From assembly GCF_006715055.1 (NCBI RefSeq), contig NZ_VFMN01000001.1:558001-622000 (forward strand): a stretch of 64,000 nt of DNA. Direction: 5' to 3'. The notes under the pieces are model-generated. The model did not search any database and was not told the DNA's origin. It saw only the letters and a program-made list of their open reading frames with translations. The position numbers and the translations under genes were made by a program. This document shows positions 1 to 16,822 of the stretch, piece after piece (position 1 is the stretch's first letter; each line of letters starts with the position of its first letter). The stretch is from Lapillicoccus jejuensis. GTDB taxonomy: Bacteria > Actinomycetota > Actinomycetes > Actinomycetales > Dermatophilaceae.

Positions 1-268
1 GCACGAGCAGCCGCGCCCACCAGTCGCGCACGACGAGCGCGGCGCCGAGGCCGGAGCCGGCCGAGCCGAGGACGACGAGGTAGCCGTAGATCAGCTGCAC
101 CGGCGGCAGCGCCCCGCCCAGCCCCCAGAAGCGCGAGCCCGGCCAGCCGCCGGCGGGGTACCAGACCAGGAGCCCCAGCAGCGCGCTCGCGACCCCCCAC
201 CACGCCGTACGGCGCCACGCGCCGCCCTCGTCCCGCCCGCGCAGCGGCTCCCCCGCGACCCCCGTCAT
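1..268 (-). CDS. Partial membrane protein, N-terminal part
   Basis: An open minus-strand frame starts at ATG 268-266 and runs off the left edge after 89 codons. The visible protein begins [16 protein letters not shown]. It then shows two hydrophobic stretches (about residues 23-37 and 57-80) rich in W, G, L and V, as in a small integral membrane protein. It is separated from tuf by the tuf terminator, so it is a separate unit read away from the str operon. I do not recognise the family. Third positions are almost all G or C, as in neighbouring genes, which supports it being real. Confidence 0.55.
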   Translation of the reverse strand, partial: MTGVAGEPLRGRDEGGAWRRTAWWGVASALLGLLVWYPAGGWPGSRFWGLGGALPPVQLIYGYLVVLGSAGSGLGAALVVRDWWARLLV

Positions 269-295
269 GCCCGGGATCCTAGAGGGACGCCGGAA

Positions 296-323
296 GGGCC
301 CGGACCGGTGTCGGTCCGGGCCC
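296..323 (-). terminator. Terminator of the str operon, after tuf
   Basis: A perfect inverted repeat GGGCCCGGACC / GGTCCGGGCCC lies at 296-306 and 313-323. One further G-C pair leaves a 4-nt loop. It starts about 40 nt after the tuf stop codon. There is little U-tract, which is normal for high-GC actinobacterial terminators. Confidence 0.75.
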
Positions 324-362
324 CTCGCGGGTACCGCTGGTGCCGCCCTCAGGCGGCGGGTG

Positions 363-1559
363 TCACTTGCTGATCTTGGTGACGGTGCCCGCACCGACGG
401 TGCGGCCGCCCTCGCGGATCGCGAACTTCAGGCCCTCCTCCATGGCGATCGGCTGGATCAGCTCGACGCGCATGTTGGTGTTGTCGCCCGGCATGACCAT
501 CTCGGTGCCCTCGGGGAGGTGCACGACGCCGGTCACGTCGGTGGTCCGGAAGTAGAACTGCGGACGGTAGTTGTCGTAGAACGGCGTGTGCCGGCCACCC
601 TCGTCCTTGGACAGGATGTAGGCCTGCGCCTCGAACTCGGTGTGCGGGGTAATCGAGCCGGGCTTGACGACGACCTGGCCGCGCTCGACGTCCTCGCGCT
701 TGGTGCCGCGCAGCAGGAGGCCGACGTTCTCGCCCGCACGACCCTCGTCGAGGAGCTTGCGGAACATCTCGATGCCGGTGACGGTCGTCTTGGCGGCCGG
801 GCCGGTGTGGATGCCGACGATCTCGACCTCCTCGTTGACCTTGAGGATGCCGCGCTCGATCTTGCCGGTGACGACGGTGCCACGACCGGTGATCGTGAAG
901 ACGTCCTCGATCGGCATGAGGAAGGGCTGGTCGACGGCGCGCTCGGGCTCCGGGATCGCCGTGTCGCAGGCGTCCATGAGCTCGAGGACGGTCTTGCCCC
1001 ACTCCTCGTCGCCCTCGAGCGCCTTGAGCGCCGAGACCTTGACGACCGGCAGGTCGTCGCCCGGGAAGTCGTAGGACGACAGCAGCTCGCGGACCTCCAT
1101 CTCGACGAGCTCGAGGATCTCCTCGTCGTCGACCATGTCGGCCTTGTTGAGCGCCACGACGATGTAGGGGACGCCGACCTGGCGGGCCAGGAGGACGTGC
1201 TCCTTCGTCTGCGGCATCGGGCCGTCGGTCGCCGCGACCACGAGGATCGCGCCGTCCATCTGCGCCGCACCCGTGATCATGTTCTTCACGTAGTCGGCGT
1301 GGCCCGGGCAGTCGACGTGCGCGTAGTGGCGCTGCTCGGTCTGGTACTCGATGTGCGCGATCGAGATCGTGATGCCGCGCTGCTTCTCCTCAGGCGCCTT
1401 GTCGATGTCCTCGAAGGCGAACTGCGGGTTCAGCGTGGGGTACTTGTCGTGCAGGACCTTGGAGATCGCTGCCGTCAGCGTCGTCTTACCGTGGTCGATG
1501 TGACCGATGGTGCCGATGTTGACGTGCGGCTTGGTCCGCTCGAACTTTGCCTTCGCCAC
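363..1559 (-). CDS. tuf: Translation elongation factor EF-Tu
   Basis: EF-Tu is the GTPase that delivers aminoacyl-tRNA to the ribosomal A site. The 398-aa protein has the normal bacterial length. Motifs seen are the P-loop GHIDHGKT (about residues 19-26), DCPGH (G3) and NKAD (G4), followed by beta-barrel domains 2 and 3 ending VTKISK. The start is GTG 1559-1557, preceded by GAGGAGG with a 6-nt spacing. It is the last gene of rpsL-rpsG-fusA-tuf and is followed by a strong hairpin. The 166-bp gap to fusA contains another hairpin, so tuf may also have its own promoter, as is common, but none was found with confidence. Confidence 0.98.
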   Translation of the reverse strand: MAKAKFERTKPHVNIGTIGHIDHGKTTLTAAISKVLHDKYPTLNPQFAFEDIDKAPEEKQRGITISIAHIEYQTEQRHYAHVDCPGHADYVKNMITGAAQMDGAILVVAATDGPMPQTKEHVLLARQVGVPYIVVALNKADMVDDEEILELVEMEVRELLSSYDFPGDDLPVVKVSALKALEGDEEWGKTVLELMDACDTAIPEPERAVDQPFLMPIEDVFTITGRGTVVTGKIERGILKVNEEVEIVGIHTGPAAKTTVTGIEMFRKLLDEGRAGENVGLLLRGTKREDVERGQVVVKPGSITPHTEFEAQAYILSKDEGGRHTPFYDNYRPQFYFRTTDVTGVVHLPEGTEMVMPGDNTNMRVELIQPIAMEEGLKFAIREGGRTVGAGTVTKISK

Positions 1560-1675
1560 TGGGGTCCTCCTCAGGACTTTCTCGTTGACGCCCGAACCTC
1601 GGTGGGACGTGGCGCGTGTGGATCTCTTGCAGGTGGTACGTGGTGCCGCGGGGGGTCTCGCCCTCCGCTGCGGCC

Positions 1676-1702
1676 GTCCCGCCGGGATCGTTCCGGCGGG
1701 AC
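1676..1702 (-). terminator. Hairpin between fusA and tuf
   Basis: The arms GTCCCGCCGG (1676-1685) and CCGGCGGGAC (1693-1702) form a perfect 10-bp stem with a 7-nt loop. It begins 24 nt after the fusA stop. It could be a partial terminator or an RNA processing site that sets the tuf:fusA mRNA ratio; that role is inference. Confidence 0.5.
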
Positions 1703-1725
1703 AGCCTACGGGACGGACGGTCTCG

Positions 1726-3840
1726 TCACTCCCCGCGGGTCTTCTTGATGATCTCCTCGGCGACGGCGCGGGGCACCTCGGCGTAGGAGTCGAACTGCAT
1801 GGAGTAGTTGGCCCGGCCCTGGGTCTTCGACCGCAGGTCGCCGACGTAGCCGAACATCTCCGACAGCGGGACGAGGCCCTTGACGACCTTGGCGCCGCTG
1901 ATGTCCTCCATGGCCTGGATCTGCCCGCGGCGCGAGTTGATGTCGCCGATGACGTCGCCCATGTAGTCCTCGGGCGTGCGCACCTCGACGGCCATCATCG
2001 GCTCGAGCAGCACGGGGTCGGCCTTGCGGACGGCCTCCTTGAGCGCCATCGACCCGGCGATCTTGAACGCCATCTCGGACGAGTCGACGTCGTGCGACGC
2101 GCCGTCGAGCAGCGTGGCGCGGATGCCCACGAGCGGGTAGCCCGCGAGCACGCCGTACTGCATGGCGTCCTGGATCCCGGCGTCGACCGAGGGAATGTAC
2201 TCGCGCGGGACGCGGCCACCGGTGACCTTGTTCTCGAACTCGTACAGCTCGCCCTCGGAGGTGTCCAGCGGCGCGATGGTGATCTGGATCTTCGCGTACT
2301 GGCCGGACCCACCCGTCTGCTTCTTGTGGGTGTAGTCGTACTTCTCGACCGAGCGGCGGATCGTCTCGCGGTAGGCCACCTGCGGCTTGCCGACGTTCGC
2401 CTCGACCTTGAACTCGCGCCGCATGCGGTCGACGAGGATGTCGAGGTGGAGCTCGCCCATGCCGGCGATGATCGTCTGGCCGGTCTCCTCGTCCAGGTGG
2501 ACCTGGAACGTCGGGTCCTCCTGGGCCAGCTTCTGGATCGCCGTGCCGAGCTTCTCCTGGTCGCCCTTGGTCTTGGGCTCGATGGCCACCGAGATGACCG
2601 GCTCGGGGAAGGTCATCGACTCGAGGATGACCTGGTCCTGCAGGTCGCTCAGGGTGTCACCGGTGGTGGTGTCCTTGAGGCCGATCATCGCGTAGATGTG
2701 ACCCGCCGACGCCTCCTCGACCGGGTTCTCCTTGTTGGCGTGCATCTGGAAGAGCTTGCCGATGCGCTCCTTGTTGCCCTTGGTCGTGTTCATGACCTGG
2801 GTGCCCGCGGAGAGCTTGCCGGAGTAGACCCGCACGAAGGTGAGCGTCCCGAAGAACGGGTGCGAGGCGATCTTGAAGGCCAGGGCCGAGAAGGGCTCGT
2901 CGGTGGCCGGCTTGCGGATGACCTCGACCTCCTCCTTGCCCGGCTTGTGGCCGACCATCGGGGGCACGTCGAGCGGCGACGGCAGGTAGGCGACGACGGC
3001 GTCGAGCATCGGCTGGACACCGCGGTTCTTGAACGCCGAGCCGCAGAAGACGGGGTAGAGCTCCGACTTCACGGTGAGGGCGCGCACGCCGGCCTTGATC
3101 TCGGCCTCGGTCAGCTCCTCGCCGCCGAGGTACTTCTCCATCAGGGCGTCGTCGGCCTCGGCCACGCGCTCGATGAGGTGCGTGCGGTACTCCTCGGCCT
3201 TGTCCTGCAGGTCGGCCGGGATGTCCTGGACCTCGTACTTCGCGCCCATGGTGACGTCACCCTTGGCGTCGCCGGGCCACACGAGGGCCTTCATGGTGAC
3301 GAGGTCGATGACGCCGACGAAGTCGTTCTCCGAGCCGATGGGCAGCTGCATGACGAGCGGCTCCGCACCGAGGCGGTCCTTGATCGTCTGCACGGTGAAG
3401 TAGAAGTCCGCGCCGAGCTTGTCCATCTTGTTGACGAAGCAGATGCGCGGGACGTCGTACTTGTCCGCCTGGCGCCACACCGTCTCGGACTGCGGCTCGA
3501 CGCCCTCCTTGCCGTCGAAGACGGCGACGGCGCCGTCGAGGACGCGCAGCGAGCGCTCCACCTCGACGGTGAAGTCGACGTGCCCGGGGGTGTCGATGAT
3601 GTTGATCTGGGTGCCGTTCCAGAAGGAGGTGACGGCGGCGGAGGTGATGGTGATCCCCCGCTCCTTCTCCTGCTCCATCCAATCGGTCGTGGAGGCGCCG
3701 TCGTGCGTCTCACCGATCTTGTGGTTGACGCCGGTGTAGAAGAGGATGCGCTCCGTCACCGTCGTCTTGCCGGCGTCGATGTGCGCCATGATGCCGATGT
3801 TGCGGACCTTGGTCAGGTCCGTCAGGACGTCGAGTGCCAC
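1726..3840 (-). CDS. fusA: Translation elongation factor EF-G
   Basis: EF-G is the GTPase that drives ribosomal translocation and, with RRF, ribosome recycling. It is 704 aa, the usual length. The N-terminal G domain carries AHIDAGKTT (about residues 19-27), DTPGHVDF and NKMDKLG, followed by EF-G domains II-V with the conserved GMGELHLDI segment. The start is GTG 3840-3838. It lies 110 bp downstream of rpsG and 166 bp upstream of tuf, with hairpins in both gaps. The sequence is complete and has canonical motifs. Confidence 0.98.
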   Translation of the reverse strand: MALDVLTDLTKVRNIGIMAHIDAGKTTVTERILFYTGVNHKIGETHDGASTTDWMEQEKERGITITSAAVTSFWNGTQINIIDTPGHVDFTVEVERSLRVLDGAVAVFDGKEGVEPQSETVWRQADKYDVPRICFVNKMDKLGADFYFTVQTIKDRLGAEPLVMQLPIGSENDFVGVIDLVTMKALVWPGDAKGDVTMGAKYEVQDIPADLQDKAEEYRTHLIERVAEADDALMEKYLGGEELTEAEIKAGVRALTVKSELYPVFCGSAFKNRGVQPMLDAVVAYLPSPLDVPPMVGHKPGKEEVEVIRKPATDEPFSALAFKIASHPFFGTLTFVRVYSGKLSAGTQVMNTTKGNKERIGKLFQMHANKENPVEEASAGHIYAMIGLKDTTTGDTLSDLQDQVILESMTFPEPVISVAIEPKTKGDQEKLGTAIQKLAQEDPTFQVHLDEETGQTIIAGMGELHLDILVDRMRREFKVEANVGKPQVAYRETIRRSVEKYDYTHKKQTGGSGQYAKIQITIAPLDTSEGELYEFENKVTGGRVPREYIPSVDAGIQDAMQYGVLAGYPLVGIRATLLDGASHDVDSSEMAFKIAGSMALKEAVRKADPVLLEPMMAVEVRTPEDYMGDVIGDINSRRGQIQAMEDISGAKVVKGLVPLSEMFGYVGDLRSKTQGRANYSMQFDSYAEVPRAVAEEIIKKTRGE

Positions 3841-3899
3841 GTGTGCCTGCTCGATTCTCGTGTCGTGGGCGAAGTCGTCGTGCGGGTCGGCCCGCGGAC

Positions 3900-3944
3900 G
3901 CCGGCGCCGGCCGCCTCGTGGTGCTCAGCGGCGGCCGGGCCGGC
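3900..3944 (-). terminator. GC-rich hairpin between rpsG and fusA
   Basis: The arms CCGGCCGCC (3907-3915) and GGCGGCCGG (3930-3938) pair perfectly and can be lengthened outward with one bulge. It sits just after the rpsG stop. It may be an attenuator or RNase stop site inside the str operon; function is not established. Confidence 0.4.
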
Positions 3945-3950
3945 GACGGG

Positions 3951-4421
3951 TCACCAGCGGTAGTGCGCGAAGGCCTTGTTGGACTCGGCCATCTTGTGCG
4001 TGTCCTCGCGGCGCTTCACCGCGGCACCCAGGCCGTTGGAGGCGTCGAGGATCTCGTTCATGAGGCGCTCGGTCATCGTCTTCTCGCGACGCTGACGCGA
4101 GTAGCCGACCAGCCAGCGCAGCGCGAGGGTCGTGCTGCGGTTCGGCTTGACCTCGATCGGCACCTGGTAGGTGGCGCCGCCGACGCGGCGGGACTTGACC
4201 TCGAGCGCCGGCTTGATGTTGTCCAGCGCGCGCTTGAGGATGACGACCGGGTCGGAGCCGGTCTTGACGCGGCAGCCCTCGAGGGCGCCGTACACGATGG
4301 TCTCGGCGACGGACTTCTTGCCGTCGAGGAGGATCTTGTTGACCAGCTGCGTGACCAGCGGCGAGTTGTGCACCGGGTCGACGACGAGCGGCCGCTTCGG
4401 GGCGGGTCCCTTGCGAGGCAT
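3951..4421 (-). CDS. rpsG: 30S ribosomal protein S7
   Basis: S7 is the primary 16S rRNA-binding protein that nucleates assembly of the 30S head and contacts tRNA in the E site. The 156-aa protein begins [18 protein letters not shown] and ends KAFAHYRW, typical for bacterial S7. The ATG at 4421-4419 shares one base with the rpsL stop (TGATG), so translation is probably coupled. A GAAGGAG motif lies just upstream inside rpsL. Longer upstream starts in this frame overlap rpsL and are not credible. Confidence 0.98.
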   Translation of the reverse strand: MPRKGPAPKRPLVVDPVHNSPLVTQLVNKILLDGKKSVAETIVYGALEGCRVKTGSDPVVILKRALDNIKPALEVKSRRVGGATYQVPIEVKPNRSTTLALRWLVGYSRQRREKTMTERLMNEILDASNGLGAAVKRREDTHKMAESNKAFAHYRW

Positions 4422-4795
4422 CAGGCCTTCTCCTTCTTCGCGCCGTAACGGGAACGGGCCTGCTTGCGGTTCTTGACGCCCTGGGCGTCGAGCGAGCCGC
4501 GGACGATCTTGTAGCGGACACCGGGGAGGTCCTTCACGCGGCCACCGCGCACGAGCACGATGGAGTGCTCCTGCAGGTTGTGGCCGACGCCCGGGATGTA
4601 GGCGGTGACCTCGATGCCCGAGGTGAGCCGGACGCGCGCGACCTTGCGCAGCGCGGAGTTCGGCTTCTTCGGGGTCGTGGTGTAGACGCGGGTGCAGACG
4701 CCGCGGCGCTGGGGCGAGCCCTTGAGCGCCGGGGTCTTGGTCTTGTCGACCTTGTCCTGCCGGCCCTTGCGCACCAGCTGGTTGATCGTGGGCAA
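4421..4795 (-). CDS. rpsL: 30S ribosomal protein S12
   Basis: S12 sits at the decoding centre and sets translational accuracy. The 124-aa protein reads (M)[20 protein letters not shown] and ends GAKKEKA, the normal length. The start is TTG 4795-4793: an in-frame ATG exists only far upstream, whereas GGAG stands 6 nt before the TTG and the N-terminus then matches the family. The streptomycin-related lysines (in [10 protein letters not shown] and PGVRYK) are the sensitive-type residues. It is the first gene of the str operon, with a promoter candidate about 270 bp upstream. Confidence 0.97.
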   Translation of the reverse strand: MPTINQLVRKGRQDKVDKTKTPALKGSPQRRGVCTRVYTTTPKKPNSALRKVARVRLTSGIEVTAYIPGVGHNLQEHSIVLVRGGRVKDLPGVRYKIVRGSLDAQGVKNRKQARSRYGAKKEKA

Positions 4796-4810
4796 CCTGT
4801 TCTCCGTACT
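4796..4810 (-). promoter_or_regulatory. RBS deciding the TTG start of rpsL
   Basis: On the minus strand the sequence reads ACGGAGAACAGG then TTG. GGAG with a 6-nt spacer fixes the rpsL start at the TTG codon. Confidence 0.7.
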
Positions 4811-5063
4811 TCGTGGCGGGTGGTCCGCCCGGCCGGTGGCCGGGCTCCTTGTCATGCCCCGTACCGACCCCCGTGGTCGGGCGTGTCGTACGCCCTGGAG
4901 GGGGCCGAGGCGGGGTGCTCTCCCCTGCACTTCCCACGCGGCGGCGATCCGGCGGACCGGTCGACGAGGGTGGGCTGCCCGGCGAGAGGGGCGAGCCTGC
5001 TCCGCCCGGGGACGCGCCCCGGTGGACATGCTCAGGTGCCCGGCGGACCGGACACGTGTCACT

Positions 5064-5092
5064 ACGATACCGTCCGGCGCAGGCGCGCCCAA
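5064..5092 (-). promoter_or_regulatory. Promoter of the rpsL-rpsG-fusA-tuf operon
   Basis: On the minus strand TTGGGC (5092-5087) and TATCGT (5069-5064) are separated by exactly 17 bp, a good sigma-70-type match. Transcription would start near 5057 and leave a leader of about 260 nt before rpsL. No ORF or recognised riboswitch is seen in the leader (4796-5057). The promoter follows directly on the nadE terminator. Confidence 0.6.
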
Positions 5093-5101
5093 ATCAGATG
5101 G

Positions 5102-5125
5102 ACCGGGCCCGGCGCAGGGCCCGGT
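5102..5125 (-). terminator. Terminator of nadE
   Basis: ACCGGGCCC (5102-5110) and GGGCCCGGT (5117-5125) form a perfect 9-bp stem with a 6-nt loop, 8 nt after the nadE stop. Confidence 0.7.
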
Positions 5126-5132
5126 GCACGGC

Positions 5133-7184
5133 TCAGCGACCCGGCCAGCGCTCGGGCACGCGGGCGAGGTCGGCGAGCCACGCGTCGGGCTTCGCGTCCG
5201 AGGGCATCCGCCAGTCCCCGCGCGGCGACATCGTGCCCCCGGGTGACACCTTGGGCCCGTTGGGCAGGGCCGAGCGCTTGAACTGGCTGGCGAAGAAGCG
5301 GCGCAGGAAGACCTCCAGCCAGTGCCGCACCTGCCCGAGGTCGTACGACGCCCTCCCCGCCTCCGGCAGCCCCGGGGGCCAGTCCCCCGCGGCCGCGTCG
5401 TGCCACGCGTGGTGGGCGAGGAAGGCGACCTTGCTCGGCCGGTACCCGCGGCGGAGCACCTGGAAGAGGGTGAAGTCCTGCAGCGCGTAGGGCCCGACGC
5501 TGTCCTCGGTGGCCTGGGCCCTGGCGCCCTCCACCGTGGGGACGAGCTCCGGGGTGATCTCCTGCTCGAGCACCTCGCGCAGCACGGCCGCGGTGTCGGC
5601 GTCGACCTCGCCGGAGTCGGCGACCCAGCGGATGAGGTGCTGGACGAGGGTCTTGGGCACCCCGGCGTTGACGTTGTAGTGCGACATCTGGTCGCCGACG
5701 CCGTACGTGCACCAGCCGAGGGCCAGCTCGGACAGGTCGCCGGTGCCGACGACGATCCCGCCGCGCTGGTTGGCCAGGCGGAAGAGGTAGTCGTAGCGCA
5801 GCCCGGCCTGGACGTTCTCGAAGGTGACGTCGTAGACCGGCTCGCCCCGGCCGGCCGGGTGGCCGAGGTCCGCGAGCATCTGCGTCGCCGCGGGGCGGAT
5901 GTCGAGGGTCTCGAAGGTCACCCCGAGGGCCCGCGCCAGCCGGGTCGCCAGCGAGCGCGACGTGTCGCCGGTCGCGAACCCCGGCATCGTCCAGGCCAGG
6001 ACGTCGCTGCGCGGCCGGCCGAGGGCGTCCATCGCCCGGCAGGCGACGATGAGCGCGTGGGTCGAGTCGAGGCCGCCCGAGACGCCGATGACGGCCTTCG
6101 GGGACCCGATGGCCGCCATCCGGCCCACGAGGCCGTGGACCTGGATGTGGTATGCCTCGTAGCAGTCCTGGGCCAGCCGCCGCGGGTCGTCGGGGACGAA
6201 CGGGAAGCGGTCGACCGCCCGGCGCAGGCCGATGTCGCCCGCCGGGGGCGCGAGCTCGAAGCCGACCTCGCGGAACGTGCCCACGCGGTCCGCGTGCGTG
6301 CGGCGGTTGTCGTCGAAGGTGCCCTGGCGCAGCCGGTCCTGGCGCACCCGGTCGAGGTCGACGTCGGCGACCGTGCGGACGGCCCCGGCGGGGAAGCGCT
6401 CCCCCTCGGCCAGCAGGTCGCCGCTCTCGTAGACCATCGTCTGCCCGTCCCAGGACAGGTCGGTCGTCGACTCCCCCGGCCCGGCGGCGGCGTACACGTA
6501 CGCGGCGGAGCACCGCGAGCTGGCGCTGCGCACGAGCAGGCGGCGGTCCTCGGCCCGGGCGACGGTGATCGGGCTGCCGGACAGGTTGAGCAGGACCGTC
6601 GCCCCCGCCAGCGCCGCCTCGGCGCTCGGCGGGACGGGCACCCACAGGTCCTCGCAGACCTCGGCGTGCACCACGAGGCCGGGCACGTCGTCGGCCCGGA
6701 AGAGCAGGTCGGGCCCGAAGGGCACCCGCTCCCCGAGCAGGACCAGCGTCTCGCCGCGGCGGTCGTCGCCGGGGGCGAAGTGGCGCCGCTCGTAGAACTC
6801 GCGGTACGTCGGCAGGTAGGACTTCGGCGCCACCCCGAGGACGCGGCCGCGGTGCACGACGACGGCGCAGTTGAGGACCCGGTGGCCGTGCACGAGCGGC
6901 GCGCCGACGACGAGCACGGGGCGCAGCTCGGCGCTCGCCGCGACGACGGTGCGCAGCCCCTCGAGCACCGCGTCGAGCAGCGGGTCGGCCAGCAGCAGGT
7001 CGTCGATGGCGTAGCCGGACAGGCCCAGCTCGTTGAAGACGGCGACCGCCACGCCCTCGTCGTGGCAGGCGCGGGCCTGCTCGACGAGTGCCGCCGCGTT
7101 GCGCGCCGGGTCGGCGATGGCGACCGGCACCGCGCACGCGGCGACCCGGGCGAACCCGTGCGCGTAGGCGGAGGCGAAGTCCAC
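5133..7184 (-). CDS. nadE: Glutamine-dependent NAD+ synthetase
   Basis: NadE catalyses the last step of NAD synthesis: amidation of nicotinic acid adenine dinucleotide with ATP, using ammonia from glutamine. At 683 aa it is the long two-domain form. The N-terminal nitrilase-like glutaminase has its Glu-Lys-Cys triad at about E52 (FNELG), K121 (APKSYLP) and C177 (AEVCEDL). The C-terminal synthetase has the ATP-binding SGGLDS motif at about 369-374. The start is 1 nt from the stop of the upstream 179-aa gene, so the two are probably co-transcribed. A strong terminator follows. Confidence 0.97.
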   Translation of the reverse strand: MDFASAYAHGFARVAACAVPVAIADPARNAAALVEQARACHDEGVAVAVFNELGLSGYAIDDLLLADPLLDAVLEGLRTVVAASAELRPVLVVGAPLVHGHRVLNCAVVVHRGRVLGVAPKSYLPTYREFYERRHFAPGDDRRGETLVLLGERVPFGPDLLFRADDVPGLVVHAEVCEDLWVPVPPSAEAALAGATVLLNLSGSPITVARAEDRRLLVRSASSRCSAAYVYAAAGPGESTTDLSWDGQTMVYESGDLLAEGERFPAGAVRTVADVDLDRVRQDRLRQGTFDDNRRTHADRVGTFREVGFELAPPAGDIGLRRAVDRFPFVPDDPRRLAQDCYEAYHIQVHGLVGRMAAIGSPKAVIGVSGGLDSTHALIVACRAMDALGRPRSDVLAWTMPGFATGDTSRSLATRLARALGVTFETLDIRPAATQMLADLGHPAGRGEPVYDVTFENVQAGLRYDYLFRLANQRGGIVVGTGDLSELALGWCTYGVGDQMSHYNVNAGVPKTLVQHLIRWVADSGEVDADTAAVLREVLEQEITPELVPTVEGARAQATEDSVGPYALQDFTLFQVLRRGYRPSKVAFLAHHAWHDAAAGDWPPGLPEAGRASYDLGQVRHWLEVFLRRFFASQFKRSALPNGPKVSPGGTMSPRGDWRMPSDAKPDAWLADLARVPERWPGR

Positions 7185-7185
7185 C

Positions 7186-7725
7186 TCAGCCCACCCGCCA
7201 GTCCCCGGCGTAGAGGTGCAGGACGGGCAGGCCGAGCTCGTCGCGGGCGCGGCTGGCCCAGTCGGCGTGGAAGGTGTCCTCGACCGCGTGCGGCTCGGTG
7301 ACCACGACGACCTCGCGGGCGTGCAGCCGCCCGACCTCCGTGCGCAGCTGCGGCAGCGGGTCGTCGGCGACGACCTCCCCGGTGGCGGTGCGCCCCACCG
7401 AGGCCAGCGAGGCGATCGAGCGCTCCAGGGCCTCCCCCGCCTCGGCGCGGGCCTCGGTGCGGTTCACCGGCTTGAGCGCCTGCAGGACCTCCTTCATCCG
7501 CAGCAGCGCGAGGCCGTCGAGCAGGGTGACGAGCAGGCTGCGCCTCGTGTCGGCCGGGACGAGGACGCGGTAGGCGATGTCCTCCCCCTCGTGCAGCCCG
7601 ACGATCCGGCGGGCGTCGGCCTCCAGCAGCGGCTCCTGCGTGAGGACGACGATCGTGTCGGGGCCGGGGTGGGGGCTGGCGTCGGGCGTCGCGTCGGTCA
7701 CCCGGGCAGCGTACGGCGCCGGCAC
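7186..7725 (-). CDS. Conserved hypothetical protein upstream of nadE
   Basis: This is a soluble, alpha/beta-looking protein of 179 aa from GTG 7725; a GTG at 7701 (VTDATPDAS...) would give 171 aa and is equally plausible, since neither has a clear Shine-Dalgarno. It contains TIVVLTQEPLLEADARRIV and a later strand pattern REVVVVTEPHAVEDTFHADWA, reminiscent of nucleotide-binding or stress-protein-like folds, but I cannot name a family. It lies 1 nt from nadE and follows the rpoC terminator, so it probably forms a two-gene unit with nadE. No function is claimed. Confidence 0.7.
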   Translation of the reverse strand: MPAPYAARVTDATPDASPHPGPDTIVVLTQEPLLEADARRIVGLHEGEDIAYRVLVPADTRRSLLVTLLDGLALLRMKEVLQALKPVNRTEARAEAGEALERSIASLASVGRTATGEVVADDPLPQLRTEVGRLHAREVVVVTEPHAVEDTFHADWASRARDELGLPVLHLYAGDWRVG

Positions 7726-7730
7726 GCCGG

Positions 7731-7765
7731 AGGGCGGGCGCCCCCTCCTGGGGTGCGCCCGCCCT
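7731..7765 (-). terminator. Terminator of rpoB-rpoC
   Basis: AGGGCGGGCGC (7731-7741) pairs perfectly with GCGCCCGCCCT (7755-7765). An inner CCCC/GGGG pairing extends the stem. It begins 18 nt after the rpoC stop. Confidence 0.75.
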
Positions 7766-7783
7766 CGCGGTGTCGTGCTGGTG

Positions 7784-11665
<3,882 letters not shown>

Positions 11666-11719
11666 GTGGTTCCTTCTCTCGCTCGTTGCTCAGAGTTCAG
11701 TCGTGTCGTGTGGTGGGTG

Positions 11720-15202
<3,483 letters not shown>

Positions 15203-15205
<3 letters not shown>

Positions 15206-15217
15206 CGAGAGTCCTTC
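15203..15217 (-). promoter_or_regulatory. RBS deciding the TTG start of rpoB
   Basis: The minus strand reads GGAAGGACTCTCG then TTG. AAGGA at 6-nt spacing supports initiation at TTG rather than at any upstream in-frame codon. Confidence 0.7.
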
Positions 15218-15380
15218 CACAGGCCTTACTGAGCAGAGACGATCACGCCGACCGACAGGCCCCGGGCACAGCAGCCAGCACGAGGCATCACGGTGAGCGG
15301 ACACGATCGGCAGGACCGGATCGTCACCGCAAGCGCTCGGCTGGAGGAGTGGGCACAGGACAAGGGCAGCGCAAAGCGAT

Positions 15381-15409
15381 AGCGTACCCCCCTTGGGCAT
15401 GCATGTCCA
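15381..15409 (-). promoter_or_regulatory. Promoter of rpoB-rpoC
   Basis: On the minus strand TGGACA (15409-15404) and TACGCT (15386-15381) are separated by 17 bp. Transcription would begin near 15374, leaving a leader of about 170 nt. The remaining bases of this intergenic stretch (15206-15490) show no ORF with a ribosome site. Confidence 0.55.
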
Positions 15410-15490
15410 GTCGAGTCAAGCCCGTCGGTGGGCGCGGATCGCGCCAGCACCCCGACGAGCCCGTCGAGCACCGGATGAGCGTGACGCACA

Positions 15491-15522
15491 ACGGGCGCGT
15501 CGTCAAGGGACGACGCGCCCGT
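15491..15522 (-). terminator. Terminator of the mce operon
   Basis: A perfect 13-bp stem is formed by ACGGGCGCGTCGT (15491-15503) and ACGACGCGCCCGT (15510-15522) with a 6-nt loop. It lies 28 nt after the last Mce-associated gene and upstream of the rpoB promoter, insulating the two operons. Confidence 0.8.
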
Positions 15523-15549
15523 GCTCGGGTTCCCCGGCGGACCGGTGGC

Positions 15550-16242
15550 TCAGAAGGCCTGCAGGTCCGAGACCAGCCAGCGGCCCCCGGGGCCCCTGGT
15601 CATCGTCGCGACGACGCGGTTCTGGTCGATCTGCGGGTCCGGCTGGGCCGCGGTCGTCGTCGCCTGGTTGACGAAGGCCAGGACCCGCACCGTGCTCGAC
15701 GTCGTGTCCATGACGCCGGTGCTCAGCACCCGCGCCTGGACGACGGTCCGGTTCTGCTGGGCCAGCGCCTTGAGACTGCCGCCCGCGGCGCTCGCGTACT
15801 GCCCCTTGAACGGCTCGGCGAGCTGCGGCTCGACCTGGGCGACGTGGTCGTCGAACGAGCCGTAGCTGTAGCTCAGCAGCTGCTCCAGGGTGGTCGAGGC
15901 GGCGCCCGCGGCCGCGACCCGGTCCGCGCGCGAGGCCAGCGCGGGACGGTTGCGGGTCCAGACCAGCACCGTCGCCAGCAGGACGAGGGCGACGACGACG
16001 GCGGTGAGCGCCGCCCACGGGGTGCGGGCGGGGCGCCGTACGGCGGCGGTGGGGGCCGTCACCCCGACCGGCGCGGCGGGGCGCTCCCGCTGCCCGCCCT
16101 CGGTGCTGGCGGCCCGGCGCAGCCCGAGCCGGGGGCGGCGCGCGGGCGCGACCGCCGGGGGCGCGGTGGTGGCGTCCACGGCGCGCTCGCGGGCGCGCTG
16201 GCCGGCGACGCGGCGGACGGGGCGGTCAGCTGACGTAGGCAA
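15550..16242 (-). CDS. Mce-associated membrane protein (second)
   Basis: Mce-associated proteins accompany MceA-F complexes and stabilise or assist lipid import. The 230-aa protein has a long Pro/Arg/Ala-rich cytoplasmic N-terminus, one membrane segment (about residues 76-95, WAALTAVVVALVLLATVLVW), and an extracytoplasmic domain with the typical LEQLLSYSYGSFDDHVAQ ... GQYASA pattern. TTG 16242-16240 gives the full length and makes a 17-nt overlap with the preceding gene. It is the last gene of the mce operon and is followed by a strong terminator. Confidence 0.85.
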   Translation of the reverse strand: MPTSADRPVRRVAGQRARERAVDATTAPPAVAPARRPRLGLRRAASTEGGQRERPAAPVGVTAPTAAVRRPARTPWAALTAVVVALVLLATVLVWTRNRPALASRADRVAAAGAASTTLEQLLSYSYGSFDDHVAQVEPQLAEPFKGQYASAAGGSLKALAQQNRTVVQARVLSTGVMDTTSSTVRVLAFVNQATTTAAQPDPQIDQNRVVATMTRGPGGRWLVSDLQAF

Positions 16243-16822
16243 GGTCGGTCACCTTCCATCGGCCGGAGACCTTCGACAGCTTGAGGTCCATCCGGTAGGT
16301 CTTGGTCACCCCGTCGGGGGCGGCGGTGTTGGTCGTGCTCGCGACGACGCCGACGAGGACCTCGGCCGAGTCGGCGTCGGCGCTGACGAGCGCCGCCTCG
16401 GTGCGGGTCGGCGTGCTCGTCGCCTTGTTGCCGGTGACGAGCGACTTCAGCCGGCTGCTCTCCGTCGCCCACTGGTCGTGGAACGAGCCGGTCGAGCCGT
16501 CGAGGACGCGCTGCTGGTAGGCGTCGAACCGCTGGTAGTCGAGGGTCGAGTAGTTCACGGCCATGGCCCGGCCGGCCGCGAGCGCGGCGGCGTCGCTCGC
16601 GCGCTGCTGCTCGAGCTGGTGGGCGGGCCAGGCGACCTTCCACGCCAGCCCCGCGGCGACGAGCAGGAGGGCGGCGGCGAGGGTCCACAGCAGCAGCGGA
16701 CCCCGGCGGCGCCCGCCCGCGCCGGGTCCGGTCGCGTCGGGTCCGGTCGCGTCGGGGGGCGTCGGCTCCGGCTGCTGCCGGTCGCGCGTCACCGCCGGTC
16801 GGCGGTCGGTCGTCGTGGTCAT
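16226..16822 (-). CDS. Mce-associated membrane protein (first)
   Basis: A 198-aa protein with a basic cytoplasmic N-terminus, one transmembrane helix (about residues 38-57, LLLWTLAAALLLVAAGLAW) and an extracytoplasmic NTF2-like domain with YSTLDYQRFDAYQQRVLDG and FHDQWATESSRLKSLV. This arrangement is characteristic of the Mce-associated (Mas) family. The ATG at 16822-16820 overlaps the mceF stop by 4 nt (ATGA), so it is translated with the Mce proteins. It is paralogous in layout to the next gene. Confidence 0.85.
   Translation of the reverse strand: MTTTTDRRPAVTRDRQQPEPTPPDATGPDATGPGAGGRRRGPLLLWTLAAALLLVAAGLAWKVAWPAHQLEQQRASDAAALAAGRAMAVNYSTLDYQRFDAYQQRVLDGSTGSFHDQWATESSRLKSLVTGNKATSTPTRTEAALVSADADSAEVLVGVVASTTNTAAPDGVTKTYRMDLKLSKVSGRWKVTDLAYVS

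Noticed and set aside
1507-3963. An 818-codon open frame on the plus strand opposite fusA
   Set aside because: It is an antisense shadow of a high-GC gene; its product is low-complexity (Arg, Asp, Leu, Gly, Val) and the minus strand encodes EF-G.
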